Shown here: in pieces, positions 1 through 8,994 of the stretch | How positions within the stretch are numbered: position 1 is the stretch's first letter | How the letters are laid out: each line of letters opens with the position of its first letter | Source of the DNA: CAYYNP01 sp964472545 | Lineage (GTDB): Bacteria > Planctomycetota > Planctomycetia > Pirellulales > Thermoguttaceae | Reading direction: 5' to 3' | DNA: 34,543 bases | NCBI GenBank assembly: GCA_964472545.1 | Contig: CAYYNP010000074.1 | Span: forward strand, 1 to 34,543 | Translations under genes and position numbers: made by a program | Notes under the pieces: generated by a model | The model's database searches: none | Seen by the model: the letters and a program-made list of their open reading frames with translations, nothing else | What the model was told of the DNA's origin: nothing

Positions 1-208
1 CTCGGAGCCAGTCCCCCTTTTCCACTCCCGCGAATCGACTTTGCAGTTCTCTTGGCCACAGAATGCTGTTACTCGGAGGTGAATCAGGCTAGAATAATGA
101 CTGGGGTTGGGGGCCCAGACTCGGATAGGAACAGCCACTGGGCATGAACGGGCACGGCGAGTTCGGCTGCGACGCCTGCGGCCGTCGCCCGCCGCGGAGG
201 AGGAACAG
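1..208. other. Left-edge intergenic leader
   Basis: No gene can be supported here. The stretch leads into the giant plus-strand gene that starts at 209. A reading frame in phase with that gene opens at a TTG at 107, but its first 34 residues are arginine-rich, without homology features, and precede a strong ribosome binding site, so I treat it as untranslated leader. A TAGAAT hexamer at 90-95 could be a -10 box but has no convincing -35 partner. Confidence 0.5.
196..203 (+). promoter_or_regulatory. Ribosome binding site fixing the start at 209
   Basis: GGAGGAGG lies five bases before the ATG at 209. This near-ideal Shine-Dalgarno sequence is why I place the start at 209 rather than at the in-frame TTG at 107. 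Confidence 0.75.
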
Positions 209-3200
209 ATGAAGAGCGCATGGTCGAGTTGGTTTGCAGGGCTAGGATCGACGTGCCGTGGCGAGCGTCGGCACGGGCTGGCATGGGCCCGCTGGAAGCG
301 GCGTTCGAGGCCCGCCGGGCAGTTTGAGTTGCTCGAGCCGAGGGTCGTGCTGCAGGCCGGCCCGTTGGTCATCAACGAGATCATGGCCGACAACGACAGC
401 ACCAAGGCCGACGTCGACGGCGACTTCGAGGATTGGATCGAAATCGCCAATCTGGCCAACGAACCGCAGAGTCTCGACGGCTGGTACCTGACCGACGAAG
501 AAGACGATCTGACGAAGTGGCAGTTCCCCGACGTGACGCTGCCGGCGGGCGGACACTTGCTGGTATTTGCCTCGGGCAAGGACCGCACGATCGCGGGCGC
601 CGAGTTACACACGAACTTCAATCTCGACGCTGCGGGTGAGTATCTGGCACTGATTGAGCCCAACGGCTTCACGGTTTCCCAGGAGTTTGCCCCGCAGTTT
701 CCCCGGCAGTTGGAGGACGTTTCGTATGGCCTGGCCGATCCGACCACGCTATGGGACACGCTCGTTTCGCCCGGGGTAAGCGTCAGCTACCGTGTGCCGA
801 CGGCCGAAGACGACGTGACGGCGTGGACGGCCCAGGATTTCGACGGCACGGGCTTCACCGACGTGGTCACGCTGGACGCCGCCGGCCTGGTGGTCACCGA
901 GATCGAAACGGGCACGACCGACTGGCTGGAGATCCAAAACGTCTCGGCGGCGCCGATCGATACGTCCGGCTGGTTCGTGGCGGTCAACGACACCGCGGCG
1001 GACGATATCAACGACGTCAATGCCGTGCTCTGGCCGCTGCCCGAGGCGATCGCGGCGGGTGAAGTGCTCTATCGGACCGACGACCAAGCCGACAACTATT
1101 TCGGCGGCCCGATCGATTGGAGCAGCGGCTCCGGCTGGGTGATGATCGTCGACGACGCAGGCGCGATCGTCGATTTCGTCCCGTGGGGTTACGACGAGGC
1201 CGATATTGCCTCGCTCGAGATCGCTGCCGGCGGCTTCGACCGGATCACCGTCGGCGACCGGTGGCAGGGCGACGGCGTGCCGGGCGGCTCCGGACAGACG
1301 GAACTGATTCCCATGGATCAGACGTGGTCGTTCGAGGAGTCGGGTACGGATCTGGGTACGGAGTGGCGCGCGGTCGACTATCGGGATCAGGCCTGGGACA
1401 GCGGCCGGGCGCTGTTGTACCACGAGACTTCCGGCCTGCCGGAACCGAAACGCACCCCGCTGGACCTGGGGGAGATGACCTATTACTTCCGCACTCACTT
1501 CAACCTTGATGCCCACCCGGCCGCCGTCACCGAACTCACCATGCACTCGGTGCTCGACGACGGTATGGTCGTCTATCTCAACGGGCCGGAGGCATATCGA
1601 CTAGGGATGCGCGACGAGCCGGTGACCCATAACACAACGGCCGGGCGGACCGTCGGTAACGCCTCCCGGGAGGGCCCATTCTCGCTGCCCACCGGCGGGT
1701 TGGTGGCCGGCGATAACGTGTTGGCGGTCGAGGTACACCAGACCGGCTCCGGCAGCAGTGACGTCGTCTTCGGGCTGCAATTGGAGGCCACCGTGTTGGA
1801 GCCGGCGCTGGCCCGCGTGGGCGGTTCTGACCTCAACCAATCCGGCGACTTCGCTCCGCCGGCCGCTCCGTCGAGGGGCGTACAGAATCCGGGCATGAAC
1901 GTGCCGTTCGTTCCCGGCACGATTCCCGCGCTGACGGGCATCGGGTTCGGCGACGACGCCGACTTCAACCACTTGATTCAAACCGACGTGGCCGCGGCCG
2001 CCCTGGGCACCAGTGCTTCGCTCTTCTGCCGCATCGAGTTTCCCACCCAAGACACGTCACACGTCGACGAGTTGCTCTTGCGGATGCAGTACGACGACGG
2101 CTACGTGGCGTATCTCAACGGCGTGGAGGTGGCGCGCCGCAACGCTCCGGAGGACTTGCAGTCCGACTCGACTGCCACGGCCGAACGGCCCGACGCTCTG
2201 GCCGTTCAGTTCGAGGAGACCAACCTCAGCGACGATCTGCACGCCCTGCGGCCGATGGCGACCAACGTGCTGGCGATCCACGTGCTCAATCGTAGCGCCG
2301 ACGACGGCGACCTGCTGATGGTGCCGGAGTTGATCGCCCGCAGCGACCTCGACGAGCCGCAATACATGACCGCTCCGACGGCCGGCGCGGCCAACCGGGC
2401 CGGCGCGCTGGGGCTGGTGGCGGACACGGCGTTCAGCGTGGACCGCGGTTTTTACGACGCGCCGTTTACGGTCGAGATCACCAGCAACACGATCGGCGCC
2501 GAGATCCGCTACACGCTCGACGGAAGCCCGCCGACGGCCACAACCGGCAACGTCTACATCGACCCGATTGCCGTCAACACCACGACTACGCTACGGGCGG
2601 CGGCGTTCAAGTCGGGCTATCTGCCCACCAACGTCGACACCCAGACCTACATCTTCCTCGACGACGTCGTCCGTCAGCCGGGCAATCCGGCCGGCTTCCC
2701 CAGTTCCTGGGGCGGAACGACGGCCGACTACCAGATGGATCCCGACGTGGTCAATAGCCCGCAGTACGGCGGCCAGATGCGCGACGCGCTGCTCTCGCTG
2801 CCGACGATGTCGATCGTCACCAACCAGGACGACCTGTTTGGCAATGACGGGATCTACACCAATTCCAACAGCCAAGGACGCAACTGGGAGCGGGCCACGT
2901 CGGTAGAATGGATCAACACCGACGGCACGACCGGCTTTCAGGTCGACGCCGGGCTGCGGATCTACGGCGGGGCCTTCCGTGGGATGGGGCTGACGCGGAA
3001 GAAGACCTTCCGCTTGCTATTCAAGCGAGATTACGGCCCCACCAAGCTCGAATTCCCGATGTTCGACGCCGAGACGGCCACCGACCGGTTCGACACGATC
3101 ATTCTCCGTGCCGGGGCCAACGACGGCTGGAACAACTGGGGCGACGGCGACACGCAGTACATCGTCGACGAGTTCATGCGGCGGACCCAGTTGGCGCTGG

Positions 3201-6200
3201 GCGAGGCTTCGGCTCACGGGACGTTTGTGCATCTTTACGTCAACGGGCTCTACTGGGGGCTCTACAATCCGGTCGAACGCCCCGAGGCCTCGTTCTCGGC
3301 AACCTACTACGGCGGCGACAAGACCGAGTGGGACGCGCTAAACTCCGGAAATCCGACCGGGGAGAGCAACACGGGCACTTGGAGCGCGCTGTTGAGTCAA
3401 ACCCGCGCCGGACTGTCTGACCAGGCCTCGTACCAACGCGTGCAGGGGAACAACCCCGACGGCACGAACAACCCGGCCTACGACGACCTGCTCGACGTCG
3501 ACAACTACATCGACTACATGTTCACGAATTTCTGGGGCGGCACGGGCGATTGGCCGGGCCACAATTGGTACAACGCCTGTCGCCGGCCGCCGAACGCCGG
3601 CGGTTTCAAGTCCTACAACTGGGACTCCGAAGGCGCGATCGTCGTCTGGTCGAGTTTGACCGCCAACCGCACCGGCGTAAACAACAGCTTGGCCGAGCCT
3701 TATGCCGAACTTCGGAGCAACCCGGAGTTCAATCTGCTGTTTGCCGACCATGCCCATCGCCACCTGTTCAACGGCGGGGCAGCCACTCCGGATGTGTCTT
3801 ACCAGCGTTACAAGGATCTGGCAGACGAGGTCGAGTTGGCGATCATCGCCGAGTCGGCACGCTGGGGCGATCAGTCGCGTTCCAACAATCCGTACACGCA
3901 AGCCGATTGGCGGAGTACCCGCGACTACGTGCTCGATACTTACATGCCCCAGCGCCCGGCCGTCGTCTTGCAGCAACTTCGCGCCGCGGGGCTCTACCCC
4001 AGCGTGGTCGCGCCGGAGTTCAACCGGCACGGCGGCGAGGTCCCGTCGGGCTTTCCGCTGAGCATGACGACTACCCAGGGAGCCGTCTATGACGAGACCG
4101 TCGTCGTGCCGGAGTTTACCGCGGCCCGGTATTTCGTTCCCACCAACGACAACCTGGGTACGAACTGGACGGCGTGGGGCTTCAACGACGGTGCTTGGCC
4201 CGCCGGCCAGACGGGCATCGGCTACGAAAACTCGCCGGACGACTACCGGAACTTGCTCAAGACACAGGTCGTGCCGCGAGACGCCCACGCCAACGCCACC
4301 GCGATCCTGGTGCGGATCCCGTTTACGGTCAACGATCTCGATACGGTCGACAAGCTGACCCTGCGAATGAAGTACGACGATGGCTTCGTGGCCTATATCA
4401 ACGGCCACGAGGTCGACCGCCGCAACTTCACCGGAACTCCCAATTGGAACTCGCGGGCCAGCAGCCATTCCGACAGCCAGGCGGTTCGTTTCGAGGACTT
4501 CGATCTGACCGACGATCTGCACCGGCTGGTCGAAGGATCGCAGAACGTGCTGTCGATTCACGGGCTGAACACGTCGGCCGGCAGCAGCGACATGCTGGTC
4601 CTGCCCGAGTTGTCGGTCGGCCGCCGGGTGGTAGACCCCGACGGCCCCGACATGTATTACACCACCGACGGCAGCGATCCGCGGCTGGTCGGCGGCGGTA
4701 TATCACCCACGGCGGCGCGCTACAACGGCACGCCGATCGCGCTGTCCGAAAGCGGACCGATCAAGTCGCGGACCTTCGAGAGCGGCCAGTGGTCGGCCCT
4801 GAACGCGGCCACGTTCTACGTCGACACCCAAGCCACTGCCGAGAATCTCGTCGTCAGCGAGTTGATGTACAACCCGTCCGACCCGACGGCGGCGGAATTG
4901 GCGATCGACGAGACCTTCGACAACGACGACTTCGAGTTCATTGAACTGCAGAACACCAGCGATCGGCCGATCGATCTGACCGGCGTGACGCTGGTCGGTG
5001 ACATTGAATTCGAGTTTGCCGAAGGCGACGTGATCCGCTTGGGGGCGGGTGAGCAAGTGGTGATCGCCAGCAACATGGCCGCCTTTACGGCGCGATATGG
5101 TACCGACGGAGTTCGGCTGGCCGGCCAATACCTCAACCGTTTGGGCAACGGCGGCGAGACGATCGAAGTCCGCGATTGGACCGGCGGCACGATCGCCCTG
5201 TTTGCCTACGACGACGGTGGCACCTGGCCCGGCCGTGCCGACGGCAAGGGGGCCTCGCTGCAGTTGCGCGATCCGTCGGCCGTACCCACGGCCGAGTTGG
5301 CGCGTCAGAGTTTTCTCGAGGACGGCGACAACTGGCGCTCCAGCGTTGCCTTTGGCGGCACGCCCGCCGCCACAGCGGCCTCGTCGACCGGCATCGTGGT
5401 CAACGAGGTCCTAACGCACACGGACGCGCCGCAAGTCGACGCCATCGAACTTCACAACACGACCGCCGCCACGGTCGACCTGGGCGGCTGGTTCCTCAGC
5501 GACAGTTGGGGCTGGGAATCGAACACCGGCAACGGCGACTATCGCAAGTTTCGCATCCCCGACGGCACGACGATCGCCGCCGGCGGGTACATCGTATTCT
5601 ACGAGGGACACTACGCGGGCGACGTGCTGGCGTTCGATCAAGCGACCGAGTTCGGCGGCCCGGGCGAAAAGGACTTTGCGCTGAGCGGCGCCCGGGGCGA
5701 CGACGTCTGGCTGATGGAGGCCGACGCCGCCGGAAACCTGACGCGGTTCGCCGATCACGTCGAATTCCCCGCCGCGGCCAACGGTGAGTCTTTCGGGCGC
5801 TGGCCGAACGCCGGCGGGCGGATGTATCCGATGAGCGAGTTGACGTTGGGCGACGCCAACACCGCGGCAAGGATCGGGCCGGTGGTGATTAGCGAGGTGA
5901 TGTACCGCCCGCCGGAGGGCGGCGACGAGTTCATCGAACTCTACAACGCGGCCGGCCACAACGTGCCGCTATACGATCCGGCGATGCCGGACAACACGTG
6001 GCGCATTGGCGGCGTCAGCTATACGTTTCCCGAAGGTGCGGAGATTCCCGCCCACGGCGTGGCGATGGTCGTACCCGTCGAACCGGCACTGTTTCGCACG
6101 GCCCACGGTTTGGCCGAGGACGTACAAGTCTTCGGGCCGTATTCGGGCGGATTGGACAACGACGGAGAGAGTGTCAAGCTGTTGCGTCCCGGCGAGCCGA

Positions 6201-7150
6201 CACTCGATCCGAACCTGATCGTGCCCTACCTTCTGGTCGATCAGATCGACTACATGCCGCAGTTGCCGTGGCCGGTGTCGGCCGACGGCGGGGGAGATTC
6301 GCTGCATCGCGCGGCGCTGAATTCCGGCGGGACCTACGCAGCGAGCTGGCCGGCCGCGGCGCCCACGCCCGGCGACGTTTCACGCCTGGCGGTTACCGCA
6401 GTCGTCGGTCGCTATCTCTTCTACAACGGATCGAGCTTCGACGGGCAGGATCCCGGCGTCAACGCGGCCGACGACACAGCAATTGCGCCGGACAAAAAGG
6501 CGCTGCTGCCCGGTGGGATTGCCGGCTTCGAGAACTACACCAGCTACGGGCCGGGGCTGAACGGGCTGATGATCGACGTGGCCGGCCTTCCCGGCGGCGC
6601 GACGCCCGGGCTCGACGATTTTTCGTTCGCCGTCGGCAACGGCAACGATCCGCCGGCGTGGGCCGTCGGGCCGCAGCCGACCGCCGTGGCGGTGCGCCGC
6701 GGCGACGGCGTGGGCGGGTCGGATCGAATCTCGATCGTTTGGGACGATTTCGCCATTCGCGGAGAGTGGCTGCAGGTCACCGTGTTGGCTGCCGGTCTCG
6801 GGTTGTCGGAGAACGACGTCTTCTACTTCGGCAACGCCGTGGCCGAGGCCGGCAACTCGACGATAGACACGATGGTCACCACCACGGATCTCCTGCTGGC
6901 GCGCAACAACAGCCGCAACTTCCTCGACCCGGCCGATCTCGATTTCGCCTACGACTACAATCGCGACAGCCGCGTGAACGCGACCGACGTGCTCTTGGCC
7001 CGCAACAATCAGACCAATTTCCTCACGGCCCTGAAACTGTTGGATTTCAGCGGCGGAGACGGCCAACGGCAAGCCGAGGAGGATCGTACGTCGATCGGCC
7101 CGATCGCGGCGGCCGTCGACGCGCTGCTGTTGTTGCCAAGCGGCCAGTGA
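209..7150 (+). CDS. Giant exported LTD/CotH-kinase-like/dockerin multidomain protein
   Basis: A 2,313-residue protein when started at the ATG with the strong RBS. Seen: a basic N-terminus followed by FELLEPRVVL (about residues 38-48), the planctomycete LEPR-type N-terminal tag found on very large secreted proteins. Lamin-tail-like domains open with V(I/V)NE or VVSE motifs near residues 50, 225, 1545, 1728 and 1890. Three galactose-binding-like repeats are marked by YDDGYVAYLNG-type motifs near 449, 627 and 1389. A chitobiase-C-like beta domain lies near 750-815. A CotH kinase-like domain spans about 860-1157 (GLRIYGG, KTFRLLFKRDYG, WDSEGAI). The C-terminus holds a dockerin I-like repeat pair near 2225-2290 (YDYNRDSRVNATDVLLAR). 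Known: CotH domains phosphorylate protein serines in spore coats, and dockerins bind cohesins or act as surface-attachment modules. Inferred: an extracellular or cell-surface protein. The substrate is unknown. It converges on mobB with a 43-base gap and is not part of the respiratory operon. Confidence 0.88.
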   Translation: MKSAWSSWFAGLGSTCRGERRHGLAWARWKRRSRPAGQFELLEPRVVLQAGPLVINEIMADNDSTKADVDGDFEDWIEIANLANEPQSLDGWYLTDEEDDLTKWQFPDVTLPAGGHLLVFASGKDRTIAGAELHTNFNLDAAGEYLALIEPNGFTVSQEFAPQFPRQLEDVSYGLADPTTLWDTLVSPGVSVSYRVPTAEDDVTAWTAQDFDGTGFTDVVTLDAAGLVVTEIETGTTDWLEIQNVSAAPIDTSGWFVAVNDTAADDINDVNAVLWPLPEAIAAGEVLYRTDDQADNYFGGPIDWSSGSGWVMIVDDAGAIVDFVPWGYDEADIASLEIAAGGFDRITVGDRWQGDGVPGGSGQTELIPMDQTWSFEESGTDLGTEWRAVDYRDQAWDSGRALLYHETSGLPEPKRTPLDLGEMTYYFRTHFNLDAHPAAVTELTMHSVLDDGMVVYLNGPEAYRLGMRDEPVTHNTTAGRTVGNASREGPFSLPTGGLVAGDNVLAVEVHQTGSGSSDVVFGLQLEATVLEPALARVGGSDLNQSGDFAPPAAPSRGVQNPGMNVPFVPGTIPALTGIGFGDDADFNHLIQTDVAAAALGTSASLFCRIEFPTQDTSHVDELLLRMQYDDGYVAYLNGVEVARRNAPEDLQSDSTATAERPDALAVQFEETNLSDDLHALRPMATNVLAIHVLNRSADDGDLLMVPELIARSDLDEPQYMTAPTAGAANRAGALGLVADTAFSVDRGFYDAPFTVEITSNTIGAEIRYTLDGSPPTATTGNVYIDPIAVNTTTTLRAAAFKSGYLPTNVDTQTYIFLDDVVRQPGNPAGFPSSWGGTTADYQMDPDVVNSPQYGGQMRDALLSLPTMSIVTNQDDLFGNDGIYTNSNSQGRNWERATSVEWINTDGTTGFQVDAGLRIYGGAFRGMGLTRKKTFRLLFKRDYGPTKLEFPMFDAETATDRFDTIILRAGANDGWNNWGDGDTQYIVDEFMRRTQLALGEASAHGTFVHLYVNGLYWGLYNPVERPEASFSATYYGGDKTEWDALNSGNPTGESNTGTWSALLSQTRAGLSDQASYQRVQGNNPDGTNNPAYDDLLDVDNYIDYMFTNFWGGTGDWPGHNWYNACRRPPNAGGFKSYNWDSEGAIVVWSSLTANRTGVNNSLAEPYAELRSNPEFNLLFADHAHRHLFNGGAATPDVSYQRYKDLADEVELAIIAESARWGDQSRSNNPYTQADWRSTRDYVLDTYMPQRPAVVLQQLRAAGLYPSVVAPEFNRHGGEVPSGFPLSMTTTQGAVYDETVVVPEFTAARYFVPTNDNLGTNWTAWGFNDGAWPAGQTGIGYENSPDDYRNLLKTQVVPRDAHANATAILVRIPFTVNDLDTVDKLTLRMKYDDGFVAYINGHEVDRRNFTGTPNWNSRASSHSDSQAVRFEDFDLTDDLHRLVEGSQNVLSIHGLNTSAGSSDMLVLPELSVGRRVVDPDGPDMYYTTDGSDPRLVGGGISPTAARYNGTPIALSESGPIKSRTFESGQWSALNAATFYVDTQATAENLVVSELMYNPSDPTAAELAIDETFDNDDFEFIELQNTSDRPIDLTGVTLVGDIEFEFAEGDVIRLGAGEQVVIASNMAAFTARYGTDGVRLAGQYLNRLGNGGETIEVRDWTGGTIALFAYDDGGTWPGRADGKGASLQLRDPSAVPTAELARQSFLEDGDNWRSSVAFGGTPAATAASSTGIVVNEVLTHTDAPQVDAIELHNTTAATVDLGGWFLSDSWGWESNTGNGDYRKFRIPDGTTIAAGGYIVFYEGHYAGDVLAFDQATEFGGPGEKDFALSGARGDDVWLMEADAAGNLTRFADHVEFPAAANGESFGRWPNAGGRMYPMSELTLGDANTAARIGPVVISEVMYRPPEGGDEFIELYNAAGHNVPLYDPAMPDNTWRIGGVSYTFPEGAEIPAHGVAMVVPVEPALFRTAHGLAEDVQVFGPYSGGLDNDGESVKLLRPGEPTLDPNLIVPYLLVDQIDYMPQLPWPVSADGGGDSLHRAALNSGGTYAASWPAAAPTPGDVSRLAVTAVVGRYLFYNGSSFDGQDPGVNAADDTAIAPDKKALLPGGIAGFENYTSYGPGLNGLMIDVAGLPGGATPGLDDFSFAVGNGNDPPAWAVGPQPTAVAVRRGDGVGGSDRISIVWDDFAIRGEWLQVTVLAAGLGLSENDVFYFGNAVAEAGNSTIDTMVTTTDLLLARNNSRNFLDPADLDFAYDYNRDSRVNATDVLLARNNQTNFLTALKLLDFSGGDGQRQAEEDRTSIGPIAAAVDALLLLPSGQ

Positions 7151-7193
7151 TGCCGCAGCCAGATAGCCACAACAGCACACGCACACTTCGCCG

Positions 7194-7712
7194 TCATGCA
7201 CCGACATCGCGGGATTGGGCCACGGCCAGAACCCGATCGGCCAATCCGGCCGAATCGTTACGCGGCCAGACCGGCACGTCGAGCGAAATCGGATCGTCGG
7301 AGATGACGGCCACGATGTCGTCGCGCTCGGCGGCCAGTGGTGACGGGCCGACAGACTGGCGCCAGACTTCGACCTTGATGCCCGGGCCGTCAAGGTGCCC
7401 CTCGACCAGCACCAACTCGCACTGGTCGAAGATGCCGGCCAGCCGCTCGTAGAAACCGTCGCCGTTCTCGCGCGGCAGGTAGACGCCGATCAACTCCTTG
7501 CTCACGATCGCCACCGGAACGGCCCCGGCCTGGCGATGGCGAAAAGAATCTTTGCCCGGCGTATCGAGTTCGTGAGCGTGGCTGCTGTGCTTGATGGAAC
7601 CCACACGGACGCCGCGGCGGGAGAACTCCTCGAGCAGTTCGACCATCAGCGTCGTCTTCCCGTGGTTGCGGCGGCCGACGATATGGATCGGTTTCATACT
7701 GGGGCGTCTCAT
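7194..7712 (-). CDS. mobB: MobB-like molybdopterin-guanine dinucleotide biosynthesis GTPase
   Basis: 172 residues, the usual MobB length. The P-loop GRRNHGKTT is at residues 13-21, followed by the family features SIKHSSHAHELDTPGKDSFRHRQAG and LVLVEGHLDGPGIKVEV. MobB is a small cytoplasmic GTPase that assists MobA in attaching GMP to molybdopterin to make the MGD cofactor of enzymes such as NapA. Cytoplasmic. It is the last gene of the minus-strand operon, just after moeA, and an 11-bp triple repeat fills the gap between them. Start uncertain: ATG at 7712 or at 7697, with no strong Shine-Dalgarno before either. No mobA is visible in the window, so that partner must lie elsewhere. Confidence 0.88.
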   Translation of the reverse strand: MRRPSMKPIHIVGRRNHGKTTLMVELLEEFSRRGVRVGSIKHSSHAHELDTPGKDSFRHRQAGAVPVAIVSKELIGVYLPRENGDGFYERLAGIFDQCELVLVEGHLDGPGIKVEVWRQSVGPSPLAAERDDIVAVISDDPISLDVPVWPRNDSAGLADRVLAVAQSRDVGA

Positions 7713-7730
7713 CGTCGGGGGGAGTTGAAT

Positions 7731-7763
7731 CGGCGTCAGTTCGGCGTCAGTTCGGCGTCAGTT
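7731..7763. repeat. Triple 11-bp tandem repeat at the moeA-mobB junction
   Basis: Three exact copies of CGGCGTCAGTT (7731-7741, 7742-7752, 7753-7763). On the coding (minus) strand the unit reads AACTGACGCCG. The first copy supplies moeA's last asparagine codon and TGA stop. Because the unit is 11 bases long, the TGA recurs in all three frames. Confidence 0.9.
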
Positions 7764-8984
7764 CGGCCATGGGGCGTTTCCGATGAAGGTGAACGAAAGG
7801 ACCTCGCCCGGCTCGGCTGCGCCCTTGCCCGGCGGTACCTCGACGTAGCAATTGGCCGAGCACGACGCGAAGATATCGGCCGAGCTGACGCCCGGCAACG
7901 GCCGAATGCGCCAGCCGACCTCGACGTCATCGGCGTGTTCCGCACGGGCGGCCACGAAATAGGTCCTCGCCCGCTTGCGGCCGACCGGCGCGGACAACTC
8001 GCCCTGCAGCGCGTGCAAACCGGGCGGCTTGCCTTCCATTCGGCGGACGGCCGCCGCCACGTAGCGATGGAAGCAGAAATGGCTGGCCAAGGGGTTGCCC
8101 GGCAGCCCGAAGATGAGTTGTTCGTCCTTGCGGGCCAACAGCAACGGCTTGCCGGGCTTCTGCCGCACTTTGTGAAAGACGGTCTCCGCCCCAAGCGACT
8201 CCACGGCCTTCGGCACCAGGTCGTAATTGCCCACCGAGACGCCGCCGGTGAGCAAGACGACGTCGGCCTCGGCGCTTTGGTGCAGGGTGTCCAGCAGCGG
8301 CTCGAGCCGATCGTCGGCGTGGCGATGCGCGGGCGGCTGAAGTCCCAGATCGTGGGCCATAACCACCAACATCGGTCCGTTGGAATCGCGGATCTGTGCG
8401 GCACTGGGCGTGACGTCCGGCGGCACGAGTTCGCTGCCGGTGGTAATCACCGCCAGCTTCGGACGCGGAACCACGCGAACCGTACTACCGCCGCACGAGG
8501 CGATGACGGCAACCGCCAACGGGGAGATCGTCTCTCCCGGCTGAAGCACGGTCCGTCCGCGAGGGCACTCGCTGGCCTGCGGGGCGATATGTTGGCCGGG
8601 CTCGATCCGCTTCGGAAACGTCACACGGTCTCCGTCGCGGCGGATCTGCTCCTTCGGCACGACCGCTTCGGTGCCCGGCGGACAGGGCGCGCCGGTCATG
8701 ATTTCGAAGCAACGTCCCGGCTCGACCCGCCCGTTGCCCGACTCGCCGGCGGCGATTTCGCCGATCACGTCGACGGTCTCTGCGGCGTCGGCGGCGGTGG
8801 TGGCGTAGCCGTCCATCATCGCCCGGGGAAAGGGCGGATAGTCGCGGTCGGCCGCAATCGGCTCGGCCAGTTGCATGCCGCACGACTCGGTCAAGGGGAC
8901 GCTGTACGGCGGCCTGATGTTCGCCTCTTGCAGCACTAGCCGCAATGCCTCGTCCGGGCCGATCATTCGTTTGCCGTCGCTCAT
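7758..8984 (-). CDS. moeA: MoeA molybdopterin molybdenumtransferase
   Basis: 408 residues, normal for MoeA. It catalyses insertion of molybdate into adenylylated molybdopterin to give Mo cofactor, in the cytoplasm. Seen: the N-terminal linker motif DYPPFPRAMMDGYA near residues 47-60, then the MoCF-biosynthesis fold with AVITTGSELV, LTGGVSVGNYDLV and VRQKPGKPLLLA, and the closing FGLPGNPLAS. I chose the ATG at 8984 because AGGA lies seven bases before it. The ATG three codons upstream (8993) sits one base from the preceding gene's TAG and has no spaced RBS. Near-overlap with the upstream NapH-like gene suggests translational coupling. Its place in an operon with a NapA-type enzyme suggests it serves that enzyme's cofactor supply. 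Confidence 0.93.
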   Translation of the reverse strand: MSDGKRMIGPDEALRLVLQEANIRPPYSVPLTESCGMQLAEPIAADRDYPPFPRAMMDGYATTAADAAETVDVIGEIAAGESGNGRVEPGRCFEIMTGAPCPPGTEAVVPKEQIRRDGDRVTFPKRIEPGQHIAPQASECPRGRTVLQPGETISPLAVAVIASCGGSTVRVVPRPKLAVITTGSELVPPDVTPSAAQIRDSNGPMLVVMAHDLGLQPPAHRHADDRLEPLLDTLHQSAEADVVLLTGGVSVGNYDLVPKAVESLGAETVFHKVRQKPGKPLLLARKDEQLIFGLPGNPLASHFCFHRYVAAAVRRMEGKPPGLHALQGELSAPVGRKRARTYFVAARAEHADDVEVGWRIRPLPGVSSADIFASCSANCYVEVPPGKGAAEPGEVLSFTFIGNAPWPN

Positions 8985-8994
8985 GGGCGCCATC

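Noticed and set aside
90..95. TAGAAT as a -10 box for the giant plus-strand gene
   Set aside because: No -35 hexamer at the right distance; a single hexamer is expected by chance.
7395..8939. A 514-codon plus-strand open frame opposite moeA/mobB
   Set aside because: It covers two real genes on the other strand and the gap between them, so it is a shadow.
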